Assembly: GCA_018825785.1 (NCBI GenBank)
Contig: JAHKAY010000038.1
Span: 1 to 64,000, forward strand
Reading direction: 5' to 3'
DNA length: 64,000 nt
From: Chloroflexota bacterium
Lineage (GTDB): Bacteria; Chloroflexota; Dehalococcoidia; JACVQG01; JAHKAY01
Shown: piece by piece, positions 14,646 through 23,923 of the stretch
Layout of the letters: each line of letters opens with the position of its first letter
How positions within the stretch are numbered: the first letter of the stretch is position 1
Translations under genes and position numbers: made by a program
The notes under the pieces: generated by a model
Databases searched by the model: none
What the model saw: only the letters and a program-made list of their open reading frames with translations
What the model was told of the DNA's origin: nothing

Positions 14646-17612
14646 GTGGAGAAGCTGTTTGGCATACCTATAGGCCAGCTCACGGTCATCCTCTTGGCTA
14701 TCTTCGGGGTGGGCGTTGCAGTGACCGGCCTGGTCGCCATGCGCAACCGGGTCGTCTTCAAAATGGCGGTGCGCAATATCCCACGGCGCCGGGCGCAAAC
14801 GGCCCTCATCGTGCTGGGCCTGATGCTGGCCACCCTTCTCTTTTCCGCCTCCTTCGCCACCGGCGATACCCTGACCCACTCCATCCGATCTCAGGCTGTG
14901 AGCCGTCTGGGAGAAGTGGACGTGGTAGTGAGAGCAGAGGCGGCGGATGCGTCCGGCCGCCCTGTATACTTCGAGGAGGCCTACTTTCAGCAGGTGCGGG
15001 AGCGCCTTGCCGGTGTGGCGAATGTGGAGGGTGTAGCACCTTTGCTCCAGGAGCGTGCACCCGTGGTGGCGCCGGGCAGCCGGCTGAGCGAGGCCCAGGT
15101 CGACATCCTGGGCGTGGCCGGGGAGTGGATGACGAGCTTTGACCGCCTCGTGAATACTACGGGAGAGCCTCTTTCCTTGGATGCCCTGAGCGGCAGTCAG
15201 GCATACATGAGCAGCGAGCTTTCCCGGAAGCTAGACGTTGGCCAGGGGGACACAGTTCAGGTGTTCCTGGGACGACAGCCGACCAGTCTGGAGGTGGCCG
15301 CAGTCTACGAGAAGGGAGCCAATCCGGCTGGGGAGCTTTCCATGGTGATGCCCCTTGCAGGGCTCCAAGAACTGACGGGGAACGCAGGCAGGGTGAACTC
15401 CGTTCTTGTCACGAACCGGGGAGGCTCCATCGGGGGTGCTGAGCACACCGACGCGGTCATATCCGGCCTTGAGCCTGCGCTGGACGGGACAGGGCTTGAG
15501 GCCGTACCGGTGAAGAGAGACGCCCTGGAGCAGGCCGACGAGCTGGGGAGCATATTCTCCAGCATCTTCCTGTTGTTCGGGCAGTTCTCCATTGCGGCGG
15601 GCATCTTGCTCATCTTCCTCATCTTCGTAATGCTGGCCGCGGAGCGGAAGCGGGAGCTTGGCATTGCGCGGGCCGTGGGGATGCAGCGCGGCCACGTCAT
15701 ACGCATGTTTGCCTTTGAGGGAGCCGTCTACGCGCTCATGGCTGCCGCTGTGGGCAGTCTCCTCGGCGTGGTGGTCGGGTGGGGGATGGTTCGTATCATG
15801 ACCGTCGCCTTTGGCCAGGTGGACTTGGAGCTGACCTACGCCTTCAGTTGGCGCAGCGTGGTCATGGCCTATACCCTTGGGATGGCCTTCACCTTTGCCG
15901 TGGTCTTGGTCTCCTCCTGGCGAATCAGCCGACTGAACATCGTGAGGGCCATCCGGGACATCCCCGAACCTCGTACAAGTCGCAAGACTATCAGGGGACT
16001 GGTTCTGACTGCCTTGCTTCCTATCATAGGACTTCTCTTGACATTCTCTGGCCTCCAGAGCGAGCAGGCGTTTGCCTGGATGCTCGGGACATCCTTCGTC
16101 ATTATTGGTTTGCCCCTGCTGGCCCGGCGCTTCGGGTTGCCGGACAGGGCCGCTTTCACCGTGGCAGGGTTGGGCCTGGTGGTCTGGTGGCTTCTTCCAT
16201 CAAGTGTTTTCGAGGGAATCCTGCCGCAGATGCAAATGGGCATTGAGATGTTCTTCCTCAGCGGAATCATGATTGTGCTGGGAGCGGTGTGGGCCGTCAT
16301 CTACAACTCGGACGTACTGCTGACAGCCGTGGTGCTCCTCTTCGGACGCATCAGGAGCCTGCCGCCGATACTGAAGACTGCAGTCTCCTACCCTATGCAT
16401 AGCCGGTTCCGGACGGGAGTGACCCTGGCAATGTTCTCTCTGGTGGTGTTCACCCTGGTTGTGATGTCTTTCATACTCCACGCAACGGCAGCTGTGTTTG
16501 AAGACACGGAGGGGCTGTCAGGCGGGTTCCAGATACGGGCCACCACCAGCTACGCCAACCCCATCCAAGACATCCAGGGCGACCTTGGCAGGACCGACGG
16601 TGTGAGCGCGAATGACATCCAGACCATTGGCAGCTTCACCGGCGCCATGGTAGAGGTGAAGCAGGAGGGGACTGGCCAGGAGCCCGAGGATCTTCTCATC
16701 CAGGGAGTTGACGCAGGCTACACAGACAACGTTACCTACGGGTTTGCGATGACCGCTCAGGGGTATGACTCGCCGCGAAAGGTGTGGCAGGCTCTCCAGG
16801 ACGAGCCTGGGACGGCCGTCATCCCTTCCTATCTGGTGCCGTCCAGAACCAGCTACAACGTGGGGGGGGCCGCACCGCCCCTCCGCCTGGAGGGTTTCTG
16901 GCTGGAGGACAAAGTGCTCCCTGACGTCTACATTAAGGCGCTCGACATCCGTACAGGCACGGAGCAGAGGCTACGAGTCATCGGGGTGCTGGAACAGACC
17001 GCCATCTATGCACCGGGAGTGCTCACATCCCAGCAGACGGTGAACACCTTGCTCGGCCAGAGCGTGCCGCCCCAGGCCTACATGTTCCGGCTCACGGAGG
17101 GCGCGGACGCTGGGGCCGTCGCGAAGGCGCTGGAGGCCACATTCCTGGAGCACGGTGTGCAGGCGGAGGTGATGGCAGAGGAGATACGGAAGAATGCCAG
17201 CACAAACCTGATGATTAACAACCTGCTCCAGGGCTTCATGGGTCTGGGCCTGGTGGTGGGCATTGCCGCCCTGGGGGTCATCGCTGCTCGCTCCGTGGTG
17301 GAGCGGCGGCAGCAGATCGGCATACTACGAGCACTGGGTTTCCAGAAGGGAATGGTACAGCTTTCTTTCCTGCTGGAATCCTCCTTCGTAGCGCTGCTTG
17401 GCATCCTTCTAGGCGTTGCTCTGGGCATTGGCGTGTCGGCTCAGGTCATCGACGGGATGGCAGAGAGCTTCGCCGGTCTCAGATATGAGGTCCCGTGGTT
17501 CAACATCATCACAGTGGTCATTGTCGCCTATGGCGCTTCACTTCTGACAACCTATCTGCCGGCTCGGCAGGCATCCCGGGTATATCCTGCTGAGGCGCTG
17601 AGGTTTGAATAG
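14646..17612 (+). CDS. FtsX/MacB-type ABC permease with two FtsX units
   Basis: This 988-residue permease begins with a membrane segment (about 12-32). The first extracytoplasmic domain (about 75-300) is followed by an FtsX core with three helices (about 310-425). Several further membrane segments lie at about 450-600, then a second extracytoplasmic domain (about 620-850) and a second three-helix FtsX core (about 870-985). The cytoplasmic loops RKRELGIARAVGM and RRQQIGILRALGF are the classic coupling sites to a LolD ATPase, present here at 13512. The GTG start at 14646 follows GGAGGCGATA. A two-core single-chain permease would function with two ATPase copies. The cargo is unknown. Confidence 0.85.
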   Translation: MEKLFGIPIGQLTVILLAIFGVGVAVTGLVAMRNRVVFKMAVRNIPRRRAQTALIVLGLMLATLLFSASFATGDTLTHSIRSQAVSRLGEVDVVVRAEAADASGRPVYFEEAYFQQVRERLAGVANVEGVAPLLQERAPVVAPGSRLSEAQVDILGVAGEWMTSFDRLVNTTGEPLSLDALSGSQAYMSSELSRKLDVGQGDTVQVFLGRQPTSLEVAAVYEKGANPAGELSMVMPLAGLQELTGNAGRVNSVLVTNRGGSIGGAEHTDAVISGLEPALDGTGLEAVPVKRDALEQADELGSIFSSIFLLFGQFSIAAGILLIFLIFVMLAAERKRELGIARAVGMQRGHVIRMFAFEGAVYALMAAAVGSLLGVVVGWGMVRIMTVAFGQVDLELTYAFSWRSVVMAYTLGMAFTFAVVLVSSWRISRLNIVRAIRDIPEPRTSRKTIRGLVLTALLPIIGLLLTFSGLQSEQAFAWMLGTSFVIIGLPLLARRFGLPDRAAFTVAGLGLVVWWLLPSSVFEGILPQMQMGIEMFFLSGIMIVLGAVWAVIYNSDVLLTAVVLLFGRIRSLPPILKTAVSYPMHSRFRTGVTLAMFSLVVFTLVVMSFILHATAAVFEDTEGLSGGFQIRATTSYANPIQDIQGDLGRTDGVSANDIQTIGSFTGAMVEVKQEGTGQEPEDLLIQGVDAGYTDNVTYGFAMTAQGYDSPRKVWQALQDEPGTAVIPSYLVPSRTSYNVGGAAPPLRLEGFWLEDKVLPDVYIKALDIRTGTEQRLRVIGVLEQTAIYAPGVLTSQQTVNTLLGQSVPPQAYMFRLTEGADAGAVAKALEATFLEHGVQAEVMAEEIRKNASTNLMINNLLQGFMGLGLVVGIAALGVIAARSVVERRQQIGILRALGFQKGMVQLSFLLESSFVALLGILLGVALGIGVSAQVIDGMAESFAGLRYEVPWFNIITVVIVAYGASLLTTYLPARQASRVYPAEALRFE

Positions 17613-17649
17613 ACGCCGCTGCCATCCAGCCCGCGGGAGCGCGGTGGGT

Positions 17650-17670
17650 CAGCAATGGCGTCCATTGCTG
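17650..17670 (+). terminator. Perfect hairpin downstream of the FtsX gene
   Basis: CAGCAATGG and CCATTGCTG form a 9-bp stem around a 3-base loop, 38 bp after the permease stop. The U-tract is poor (T-rich only some 20 bases later), so it is a candidate terminator or mRNA-end stabiliser. Confidence 0.45.
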
Positions 17671-17769
17671 CAGGTCAATGACTCTCGTCTCCTTTTCGTG
17701 TGACAATAGGCATCTTGGCCGTGCCCCACTGGGCGATAGCGTTGTATAATGGCGGTGGCGGGATGGCGG

Positions 17770-17917
17770 AACGTCGGCTACGACTTTGGCGATAGAGGTC
17801 ATCTGGGACCCCGCCAATGAAGAATACGAGGAAATCACCGAATGGCTCGGCGGAGAATTCGACCCAGAACGATTTAACGTCGCACACATCAATGAAGCGT
17901 CGAAAACCATAAAGTGA
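17770..17917 (+). pseudogene. Frameshifted relic of a pRiA4b ORF-3-like protein
   Basis: Two pieces in different frames match the C-terminal part of the plasmid pRiA4b ORF-3 family, which is often carried by insertion elements. The first is NVGYDFGDRGH (from 17770), echoing the family's YDFGDxWxH. The second, from 17792, contains DPANEEYEEITEWLGGEFDP and ends at a stop at 17915-17917. The N-terminal two thirds are missing. This is clear decay of a mobile passenger gene. Confidence 0.6.
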
Positions 17918-18015
17918 AAACTGGCTGAGCAGTCCGGGCAAAGAATGGTTGAGACTTCAACTCGGGAGGCCGCCGCACAGGGATCGCGCAACCGTTCGTC
18001 AGATTGTGGTTAGCG

Positions 18016-18044
18016 TTGACACTACACATGTGGAGTAGCATAAT
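18016..18044 (+). promoter_or_regulatory. Promoter of the DUF2207 gene with a palindromic spacer
   Basis: TTGACA (18016-18021), 17 bp and CATAAT (18039-18044). The spacer contains the perfect palindrome CACATGTG within a longer imperfect dyad CTACACATGTGGAGTAG, a plausible repressor site. The DUF2207 start lies 35 bp downstream. Confidence 0.6.
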
Positions 18045-18079
18045 CTGGCACTGAAGAGTAGTCCCATGGAGGAAGACTG

Positions 18080-19906
18080 ATGGCTCATAGGAGGCGATTG
18101 CCTATAGCCATTCTGGTTATGGCTCCTCTGCTGCTGTCCATATCGTATCATGTGGTGCAGGCTGACCAGACAGAGTATTCCTACGATGCCATCATCGTTG
18201 ACATCGATATTCTACCCAATTCAGAAATGGAGATTACGGAGACACAGCGCTTGAACTACGCGTCAGGTACCTACCATTACGCCTACCGCTGGATACCGCT
18301 GGATAGGGTCGAGAGCATAGACGATGTTCAAGTCTGGGAAGAGGGGCATCAGTATCCGGCCAACCCGGCAGTGAGGGAATGGATAGAGGAGCGAAGAGAG
18401 ACCGGCGGTGCCCCGGGTGGCGACGCCCGTGCTTTCTCTACCTGGGTTGAGAGCAATAGACTTCATGTTGGCTGGTGGTTCCCTGAAACCGTGAACATGA
18501 TTCGGACCTTCTACGTCAAGTATACGGTACGCGGTGGGCTTCGCTTTGATGAAAGGGGTGACCAGCTTTACTGGAAAGCCGTCTTTGGGGACCGGGATGT
18601 GCCGGTTGGCCAGGCCACGGTAGAGGTTCACTTCCCCGGACCATTGCCTCGTGAGCAGGTCCAACTCATCAGCTACGGAGCCCCCGCACGAAGTCGTTTT
18701 GTTGATGCAAGTAATGTCGAGTTTGCAGCGGCAAACCTGGCCCCGAAAGAGGAACTGGAAATAAGAATCCTCTTCCCTCACGGGATAGTTAGCGGCACAC
18801 CGCCTGCGTGGCAGGCCGGTGTGGAACGGCTCGAAGCTTATGACCTCGATGTCAAGCCGTGGGTGAATCTCGGCTTACTCGTGCTCGCCCTGGCAGTAAT
18901 CCCCTTTGTCGGATTTCTCTGGCTGCGGCGGAGACTAGCTACATCCGGTGCCAAGCCTGACCTCGCTACTACCCCTCATATTTTGCTTTCTCCTCCCAGC
19001 GAACTGCCACCCGCCCTTGTCGCCCTGCTTGTGTCCCGGCACACTAGCCCTGCGGCATTGCCGGCGACCATTTTTGACCTGGCCAGAAGGGGCACCATCG
19101 AGATTGAAGAGATGAAAGAGAAACACCGTTTCGGCACCAGGGAAGACCTTATCATCAGAAAGCTGAAGGACGATGAGAGGTTTTCTTTTGAGCGTCTTGT
19201 CTCCCAGGCCGTCAGCAGCCCTGAAGGAGAACGGCTATCCAGCAGAAGAAGCTCCCTATCTTCCCTGCCCAAGGACTTCAACAGGAGCGCCGAAGAGGAA
19301 GCCGTCAGACAGGGATTCTTCGCCGAAGAGCCTTCCAGGTCAATGAAGCGCCTGTATGTCCCCGGAATAGTGCTGGTCTCTGGCGCTGTGGTGATAGGGC
19401 TGGCGGTGAGCCTGCTCGCATACCGGTTCGCTGAGTTCATCTTTGCGCCCTTTCTTGCGCTGTCTGTCCTGGGTCTTGTGGCTATATGTCTGGCTCCAAG
19501 ATTGCCCCAGATGACCGAGCATGGAGCCAGGGAAGCCGCCCCCTGGACAGCTTTCCGCAAATACCTCCAGAATGTGGCCAAAGACCGAAAACTGGCGGCA
19601 ACAACCATCGCTGTCTGGGATAGCTATCTCCCGTATGCGGTATTGTTTGGACTGGGTCATCGGTGGGTGAAGCAATTCAGCGAACTCGATGCTTCAGCCC
19701 CCACCTGGTTCTATGCGTGGTCACCCTCCGGGCAGCAGATTTCAGCGGCATCCGGTCATCCCTCCCTTGGTTCTATAGCTGACGCGTTCAGCAGCATGAC
19801 CAGCACCATCCATAGCACTTTCACCGGCGGCGGTTCAGGTGCGGGTGGAGGCGGCGGCGGTGGTGGAGGCGGGGGAGGTGGGGGCGGGGGGGGCGGTTCA
19901 GGCTAG
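18080..19906 (+). CDS. DUF2207 membrane protein with polyglycine tail
   Basis: This 608-residue protein has a signal peptide (about 1-28), an extracytoplasmic beta-rich DUF2207 domain with AYRWIPLDRVESIDDVQV, a membrane segment at about 262-283, and a cytoplasmic part with a helical domain. A second membrane pair lies at about 428-470, and the tail is almost only glycine (last 27 residues, G with a few A and S). This layout, including the Gly-rich end, is normal for the DUF2207 family, which has no established function. The ATG at 18080 starts the signal peptide. The glycosyltransferase gene begins 15 bp after its stop. Confidence 0.82.
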   Translation: MAHRRRLPIAILVMAPLLLSISYHVVQADQTEYSYDAIIVDIDILPNSEMEITETQRLNYASGTYHYAYRWIPLDRVESIDDVQVWEEGHQYPANPAVREWIEERRETGGAPGGDARAFSTWVESNRLHVGWWFPETVNMIRTFYVKYTVRGGLRFDERGDQLYWKAVFGDRDVPVGQATVEVHFPGPLPREQVQLISYGAPARSRFVDASNVEFAAANLAPKEELEIRILFPHGIVSGTPPAWQAGVERLEAYDLDVKPWVNLGLLVLALAVIPFVGFLWLRRRLATSGAKPDLATTPHILLSPPSELPPALVALLVSRHTSPAALPATIFDLARRGTIEIEEMKEKHRFGTREDLIIRKLKDDERFSFERLVSQAVSSPEGERLSSRRSSLSSLPKDFNRSAEEEAVRQGFFAEEPSRSMKRLYVPGIVLVSGAVVIGLAVSLLAYRFAEFIFAPFLALSVLGLVAICLAPRLPQMTEHGAREAAPWTAFRKYLQNVAKDRKLAATTIAVWDSYLPYAVLFGLGHRWVKQFSELDASAPTWFYAWSPSGQQISAASGHPSLGSIADAFSSMTSTIHSTFTGGGSGAGGGGGGGGGGGGGGGGGGSG

Positions 19907-19920
19907 AGACGCAGAGGGCT

Positions 19921-21417
19921 ATGTCACGGGAGTCTAGGCCAGTTCTGGCTCTACTCGCGATAATACTCTTGGGAAATCTCCTCAGGATTTTCGACTTGGG
20001 TAGCGAAAGCCTGTGGCTGGATGAAGCCACCAGTGTAGTCTGGTCTCAGGCCAGCCTGGTATCGGTGGCGGAATCATCCGGGACACTCCACAATCAACCG
20101 CCCTTGTATTTCGCCCTTCTTCATTTTTGGATGCTTCTTTTTGGAACGGGTGAAATAGCAGCGAGGTCTCTATCGGCAATCTTCGGCATCATTTCCGTAT
20201 TCCTCATATATCAAGTAGGGTGTCGGCTCTTCAACAGGAGAGTGGGCCTCATAAGCAGTTTCCTATCCGCCATATCCTACTACTACATCTATTACTCTCA
20301 AGAAGCCAGGGCTTACAGTCTGCTCCTGCTGCTTACACTGCTATCATTCTTCTTTTTCATAACAATACTGAAAGCGGAGAACACAAGAAAATGGCATTTC
20401 CCTTGCTACTTCCTGTGCAACCTCTTTTTGGCTTACACCCATGTCTACGCCCTCTTCGTGATAGCTTCGCAAGTGTTTTATTTCCTCCTGTTCTGGGGCA
20501 AGTACAGGCGCTTGAGGTCGCGGTTCCTGGGGGTGCAGATAGCTACAGCCGCGTTCTTTTCGCCCTGGATACCTACTTTTCTTGGGCGAGTTTCGGCGAT
20601 ATCAAAGGGCTTTTGGATATCAGAACCTTCCTCAGCGAGTCTGGCTGACACCATCGCAACGTACATTGGGTCTGGCTGGGGGCGGCTTCTTCTTGTACTG
20701 GTTTTCTCTTGCCTGTGCCTGATGGGGCTCTTTGCTATTGAGAGGCTCAGTGGCAAATGGGCTTTGAGCAGACCCATACAGAGTCTCAAGGGGCTGAGTT
20801 GGAACATCTCGCTTGGACCTGCTGAAGAAATCCTGCTGCTGCTCGTATGGTTTGCCTTCCCCATCGTGATACCTTTCTTTATATCCCAGGTTTCCACCCC
20901 CATCTATTTCACGAAATATACAATTGGCGCGTCGCCTGCCTTGTACCTGTTGGCGGCACGAGGTATGAGCGCCTTCAACAAGAAAGCCGTGTATGCCTTG
21001 CTTATGCTTGTTGCCGCACTGTCCCTGCCTGGATTGAGGGACTACTATGCGCATGACGTGAAGGAACAATGGAGAGAGGTAGCAGCCTTTATTGAGAATG
21101 ACTCTCAAGCAGATGATGTTATAGTCATCTGCGCCTCCTATTGTCAGATTCCCTTCGACTACTACTATAGGGGGGACTTGGAACGGTTTGGCATAGACCC
21201 GGACGTGACGGACAACGAAAAGATAGCTGGCCTCGTAGACAAGGCCGTCGCTGGGAAACGAAGAATGTGGCTGGTCTTGTCTCACCAGGGAGAAGCTTCA
21301 GTCAAGGACTATCTGATAGAGACGTACGGAAGGAGTTCTTTGCTACTGGAAAACAGATTTGTTGAAATCTCGGTTTGTCTTTTCGACTTGCGCGTCGAGG
21401 GGACGGCCAGGCCGTAG
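19921..21417 (+). CDS. Membrane glycosyltransferase of the PMT/ArnT (GT39/83-like) family
   Basis: This 498-residue polytopic protein has about ten membrane helices. The N-terminus carries the catalytic acidic pair context SLWLDEA after the first helix (Asp38-Glu39) and the QEARAYSL stretch after the third, both typical of dolichyl- or polyprenyl-phosphate-sugar-dependent transferases of the PMT_2 group. The C-terminal soluble domain includes EQWREVAAFIENDSQADDVIVI, as in many bacterial ArnT-like proteins. Substrate and acceptor cannot be read from sequence. It follows the DUF2207 gene and probably shares its promoter. Confidence 0.82.
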   Translation: MSRESRPVLALLAIILLGNLLRIFDLGSESLWLDEATSVVWSQASLVSVAESSGTLHNQPPLYFALLHFWMLLFGTGEIAARSLSAIFGIISVFLIYQVGCRLFNRRVGLISSFLSAISYYYIYYSQEARAYSLLLLLTLLSFFFFITILKAENTRKWHFPCYFLCNLFLAYTHVYALFVIASQVFYFLLFWGKYRRLRSRFLGVQIATAAFFSPWIPTFLGRVSAISKGFWISEPSSASLADTIATYIGSGWGRLLLVLVFSCLCLMGLFAIERLSGKWALSRPIQSLKGLSWNISLGPAEEILLLLVWFAFPIVIPFFISQVSTPIYFTKYTIGASPALYLLAARGMSAFNKKAVYALLMLVAALSLPGLRDYYAHDVKEQWREVAAFIENDSQADDVIVICASYCQIPFDYYYRGDLERFGIDPDVTDNEKIAGLVDKAVAGKRRMWLVLSHQGEASVKDYLIETYGRSSLLLENRFVEISVCLFDLRVEGTARP

Positions 21418-21467
21418 AGGCGTTTCCTGACCCTTGCTTCAGCCGCCTTCAATTCCTTGTCCAACTC

Positions 21468-21498
21468 TTGGCTCCAAATTGCGTGGAGACGGTATAAT
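21468..21498 (+). promoter_or_regulatory. Promoter of mutS2
   Basis: TTGGCT (21468-21473), a 19-bp spacer and a perfect TATAAT (21493-21498), 37 bp upstream of the mutS2 ATG. Confidence 0.55.
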
Positions 21499-21535
21499 GT
21501 ATTGGATATACTCGCGCAAATGAAGCAGGTTTGCC

Positions 21536-23923
21536 ATGGATGACAAGAGTCTGGAGATTCTCGAGTTCGACCGCGTAAGGGAGATACTCGCTGGCTTCAC
21601 TTCATTCCCGGCCAGCCGCGAACTTACCATGGCTATTCACCCGCTTTCTGATTGTGAGGGGATTTCCTTGCTGCTCAGGCAGTCGGCGGAAGCACGTCAG
21701 CTTCTTTCACTGAAGCCGGACTTTTATCTCGGTGAGGTGGGCGACATTCGCCAGGCGGTGACAATGGCGGCTCGGGGCAAGGTTCTCCAACCACAGACCA
21801 TCCTAGAAATTCGAAAAGCCCTGGCTGCTGTCCGTCAGGTTCGCAGCGACCTGGAAGAATTATCAAAGAAAGTGCCCCTGCTCTGGGGCATCGCCAGTGG
21901 CATCGTTCCGCTGCCTCATCTCGAGAAGGCTATCGCCAGGTGCCTGCAGCCAAGTGGCGAAGTGCTTGATAGCGCCTCTCGCAAGCTGGCCACCGTCAGG
22001 CAGCGATTGGTGCAAGTGCGCAAGCAGGTCTTGGGACGTCTCGAAGCCATCATGAAGACGCCTCAGGGAATCAAGATAGTCCAGGTACCTATGGTCACGG
22101 AGCGAGAGGGAAGATATGTCATTCCCATCAAAATGGAGTTTCGAAAGGCACTGAAGGGCATCGTTCATGATGTTTCCAACACAGGAGCTACAGCATTCGT
22201 TGAACCATGGGGGATTATGGAGCTGGGTAATGAGCTTAGAGAGCTCGTTACGGAAGAAAGGGATGAGATAGAGAGGATTCTTGCTGACCTGAGCGCTGAG
22301 GTTGGTGACAACGAAGCGCAAATTCTTCGGAATGTGGCCCTTGTTGCTGAGCTTGACGTGTCTCTGGCCAAAGCAAGGTATGCCAGGAAGTCGCAGGCCA
22401 CAGAGCCCAAGCTGACCGTCTTTGAGGAAGGCGGAAAGGGTTGCGTGCTCAAGCTTGTTGAGGCCAGACACCCATTGCTCCCAGAGAAAGCGGTGCCACT
22501 TACTATAGAGATTGGACGGGACTTCTCCTGCCTTGTAATCACCGGCCCCAATACGGGTGGTAAGACGGTGGCGCTGAAGACAATCGGCCTGCTCAGCCTC
22601 ATGGCGCAGTCCGGCATACCGATACCGGCGTCGGGCGAAAGTAGCCTTCCGGTCTTTGATGGTGTATTCGCCGACATAGGCGACGAGCAAAGCATCGAGC
22701 AGACACTTTCCACCTTCGGCTGGCACATGGGCAATGTCGTAAGAATCGTCACGAGTGCTACGGAAAAGAGCCTTGTACTTCTTGACGAATTGGGTACCAG
22801 CACTGACCCGGCTGAAGGGGGTGCCCTGGCCCGCTCGATTTTGCTCCATTTTCTGGCGCGGAGAACGATGACCGTGGCTACCACGCACTACGGGGAGTTG
22901 AAGGTGTTTGCGCATGTGACTCCGGGGACGCAAAATGCTTCCTTTGACTTTGACCCAGCTACGCTGAAGCCCACATTTCATCTGACAGTGGGTGTTCCGG
23001 GCGGCAGCAATGCGCTGGCCACCGCTTCACGCCTGGGTCTACCCCCCGAAATCGTAAGCGTCGCCAGAGAGATGCTGCCCAAGGGTACCCAGGAGTTGGA
23101 GGCCCTGCTAGCTGATTTGGCCAGTGAAAAGCGAGGAGTTGAAGCCCTGCGTCATGACTTGGAGACGGAGAAAGCAGATGTAGAACGGCGGAAGATTGAA
23201 CTGGCGAATGAACTTCAACAGTCTAGAGCTGAGGAACGGCAAGTCATTGAAGAGGTCCGCGACAGGGTACTCCGCGAGGCTGCTGAGCTGCAAAAGGAAA
23301 TACGTCAGGCTGAATCAGAGCTACGCAAAGAGAAGGCCAGAGAAGGAATCGAGCGGGCCAGAAAGGCGCTGGCCGCCATGCGCGAGCAGATGAAAAGCCA
23401 GGTTTGGCAGCCCCGGGCGGACAAGGCGACGGATGAACATGTGGCAGACAAGGACGCCATCACCGTAGGCGATAGCGTCTTGCTTAAAGAAACCGGCTTG
23501 CAGGCAACTGTACTATCAGTATCGGACAAGACGCAGCAGGTCGAGGTGCAGGCCGGGCAGACGAGGCTCAAGCTAAGTCTTGGTAGCCTGGAGAAGGTCG
23601 GCCCTTCTTCTGCGGGGGCAACGCCGGTATTCACCCCGGCAACAAAGGTGTCGAGAAGACAGCCGGTTTCACTCGAACTGGACCTTCGGGGCAAGCGTGC
23701 GGATGAAGTAGAGCTGCTGCTCGATAACTATCTCAACAACGCCTTCCTGGCCAATTTGAGCAAGGTACGTATTGTTCATGGTGTCGGCACCGGCGCAGTA
23801 CGTAAGACTGCCAGAGATTGTTTGGCTTCTCACCCCTTGGTCGAGTCCTCCCGCCCTGCCGAGCGGAGAGAAGGTGGTGAGGGAGCAACCAACGTTATCC
23901 TCAAGGCGTCAGGTACCCAATGA
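21536..23923 (+). CDS. mutS2: MutS2 ATPase with C-terminal Smr nuclease domain
   Basis: This 795-residue MutS2 lacks the mismatch-recognition domains. It has the core lever region (about 1-310), the ATPase with Walker A TGPNTGGKT (about 338), Walker B LVLLDELGTSTDPAEG and a signature near ATTHYGELK. A long coiled coil (about 520-620) and a KOW-like segment lead to an Smr domain (about 715-795) with LDLRGKRADE and HGVGTGAVRKT. Smr carries the usual HGxGTG core. In Bacillus subtilis MutS2 (RqcU) binds collided ribosomes and splits them; an older view is suppression of recombination. Its stop overlaps the next start (ATGA), which encodes a release-factor-like protein, supporting the ribosome role here. 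Confidence 0.93.
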   Translation: MDDKSLEILEFDRVREILAGFTSFPASRELTMAIHPLSDCEGISLLLRQSAEARQLLSLKPDFYLGEVGDIRQAVTMAARGKVLQPQTILEIRKALAAVRQVRSDLEELSKKVPLLWGIASGIVPLPHLEKAIARCLQPSGEVLDSASRKLATVRQRLVQVRKQVLGRLEAIMKTPQGIKIVQVPMVTEREGRYVIPIKMEFRKALKGIVHDVSNTGATAFVEPWGIMELGNELRELVTEERDEIERILADLSAEVGDNEAQILRNVALVAELDVSLAKARYARKSQATEPKLTVFEEGGKGCVLKLVEARHPLLPEKAVPLTIEIGRDFSCLVITGPNTGGKTVALKTIGLLSLMAQSGIPIPASGESSLPVFDGVFADIGDEQSIEQTLSTFGWHMGNVVRIVTSATEKSLVLLDELGTSTDPAEGGALARSILLHFLARRTMTVATTHYGELKVFAHVTPGTQNASFDFDPATLKPTFHLTVGVPGGSNALATASRLGLPPEIVSVAREMLPKGTQELEALLADLASEKRGVEALRHDLETEKADVERRKIELANELQQSRAEERQVIEEVRDRVLREAAELQKEIRQAESELRKEKAREGIERARKALAAMREQMKSQVWQPRADKATDEHVADKDAITVGDSVLLKETGLQATVLSVSDKTQQVEVQAGQTRLKLSLGSLEKVGPSSAGATPVFTPATKVSRRQPVSLELDLRGKRADEVELLLDNYLNNAFLANLSKVRIVHGVGTGAVRKTARDCLASHPLVESSRPAERREGGEGATNVILKASGTQ

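Noticed and set aside
17675-17941. Minus-strand frame of 88 codons near the pRiA4b relic
   Set aside because: The plus strand shows the family motifs; the minus frame has none.
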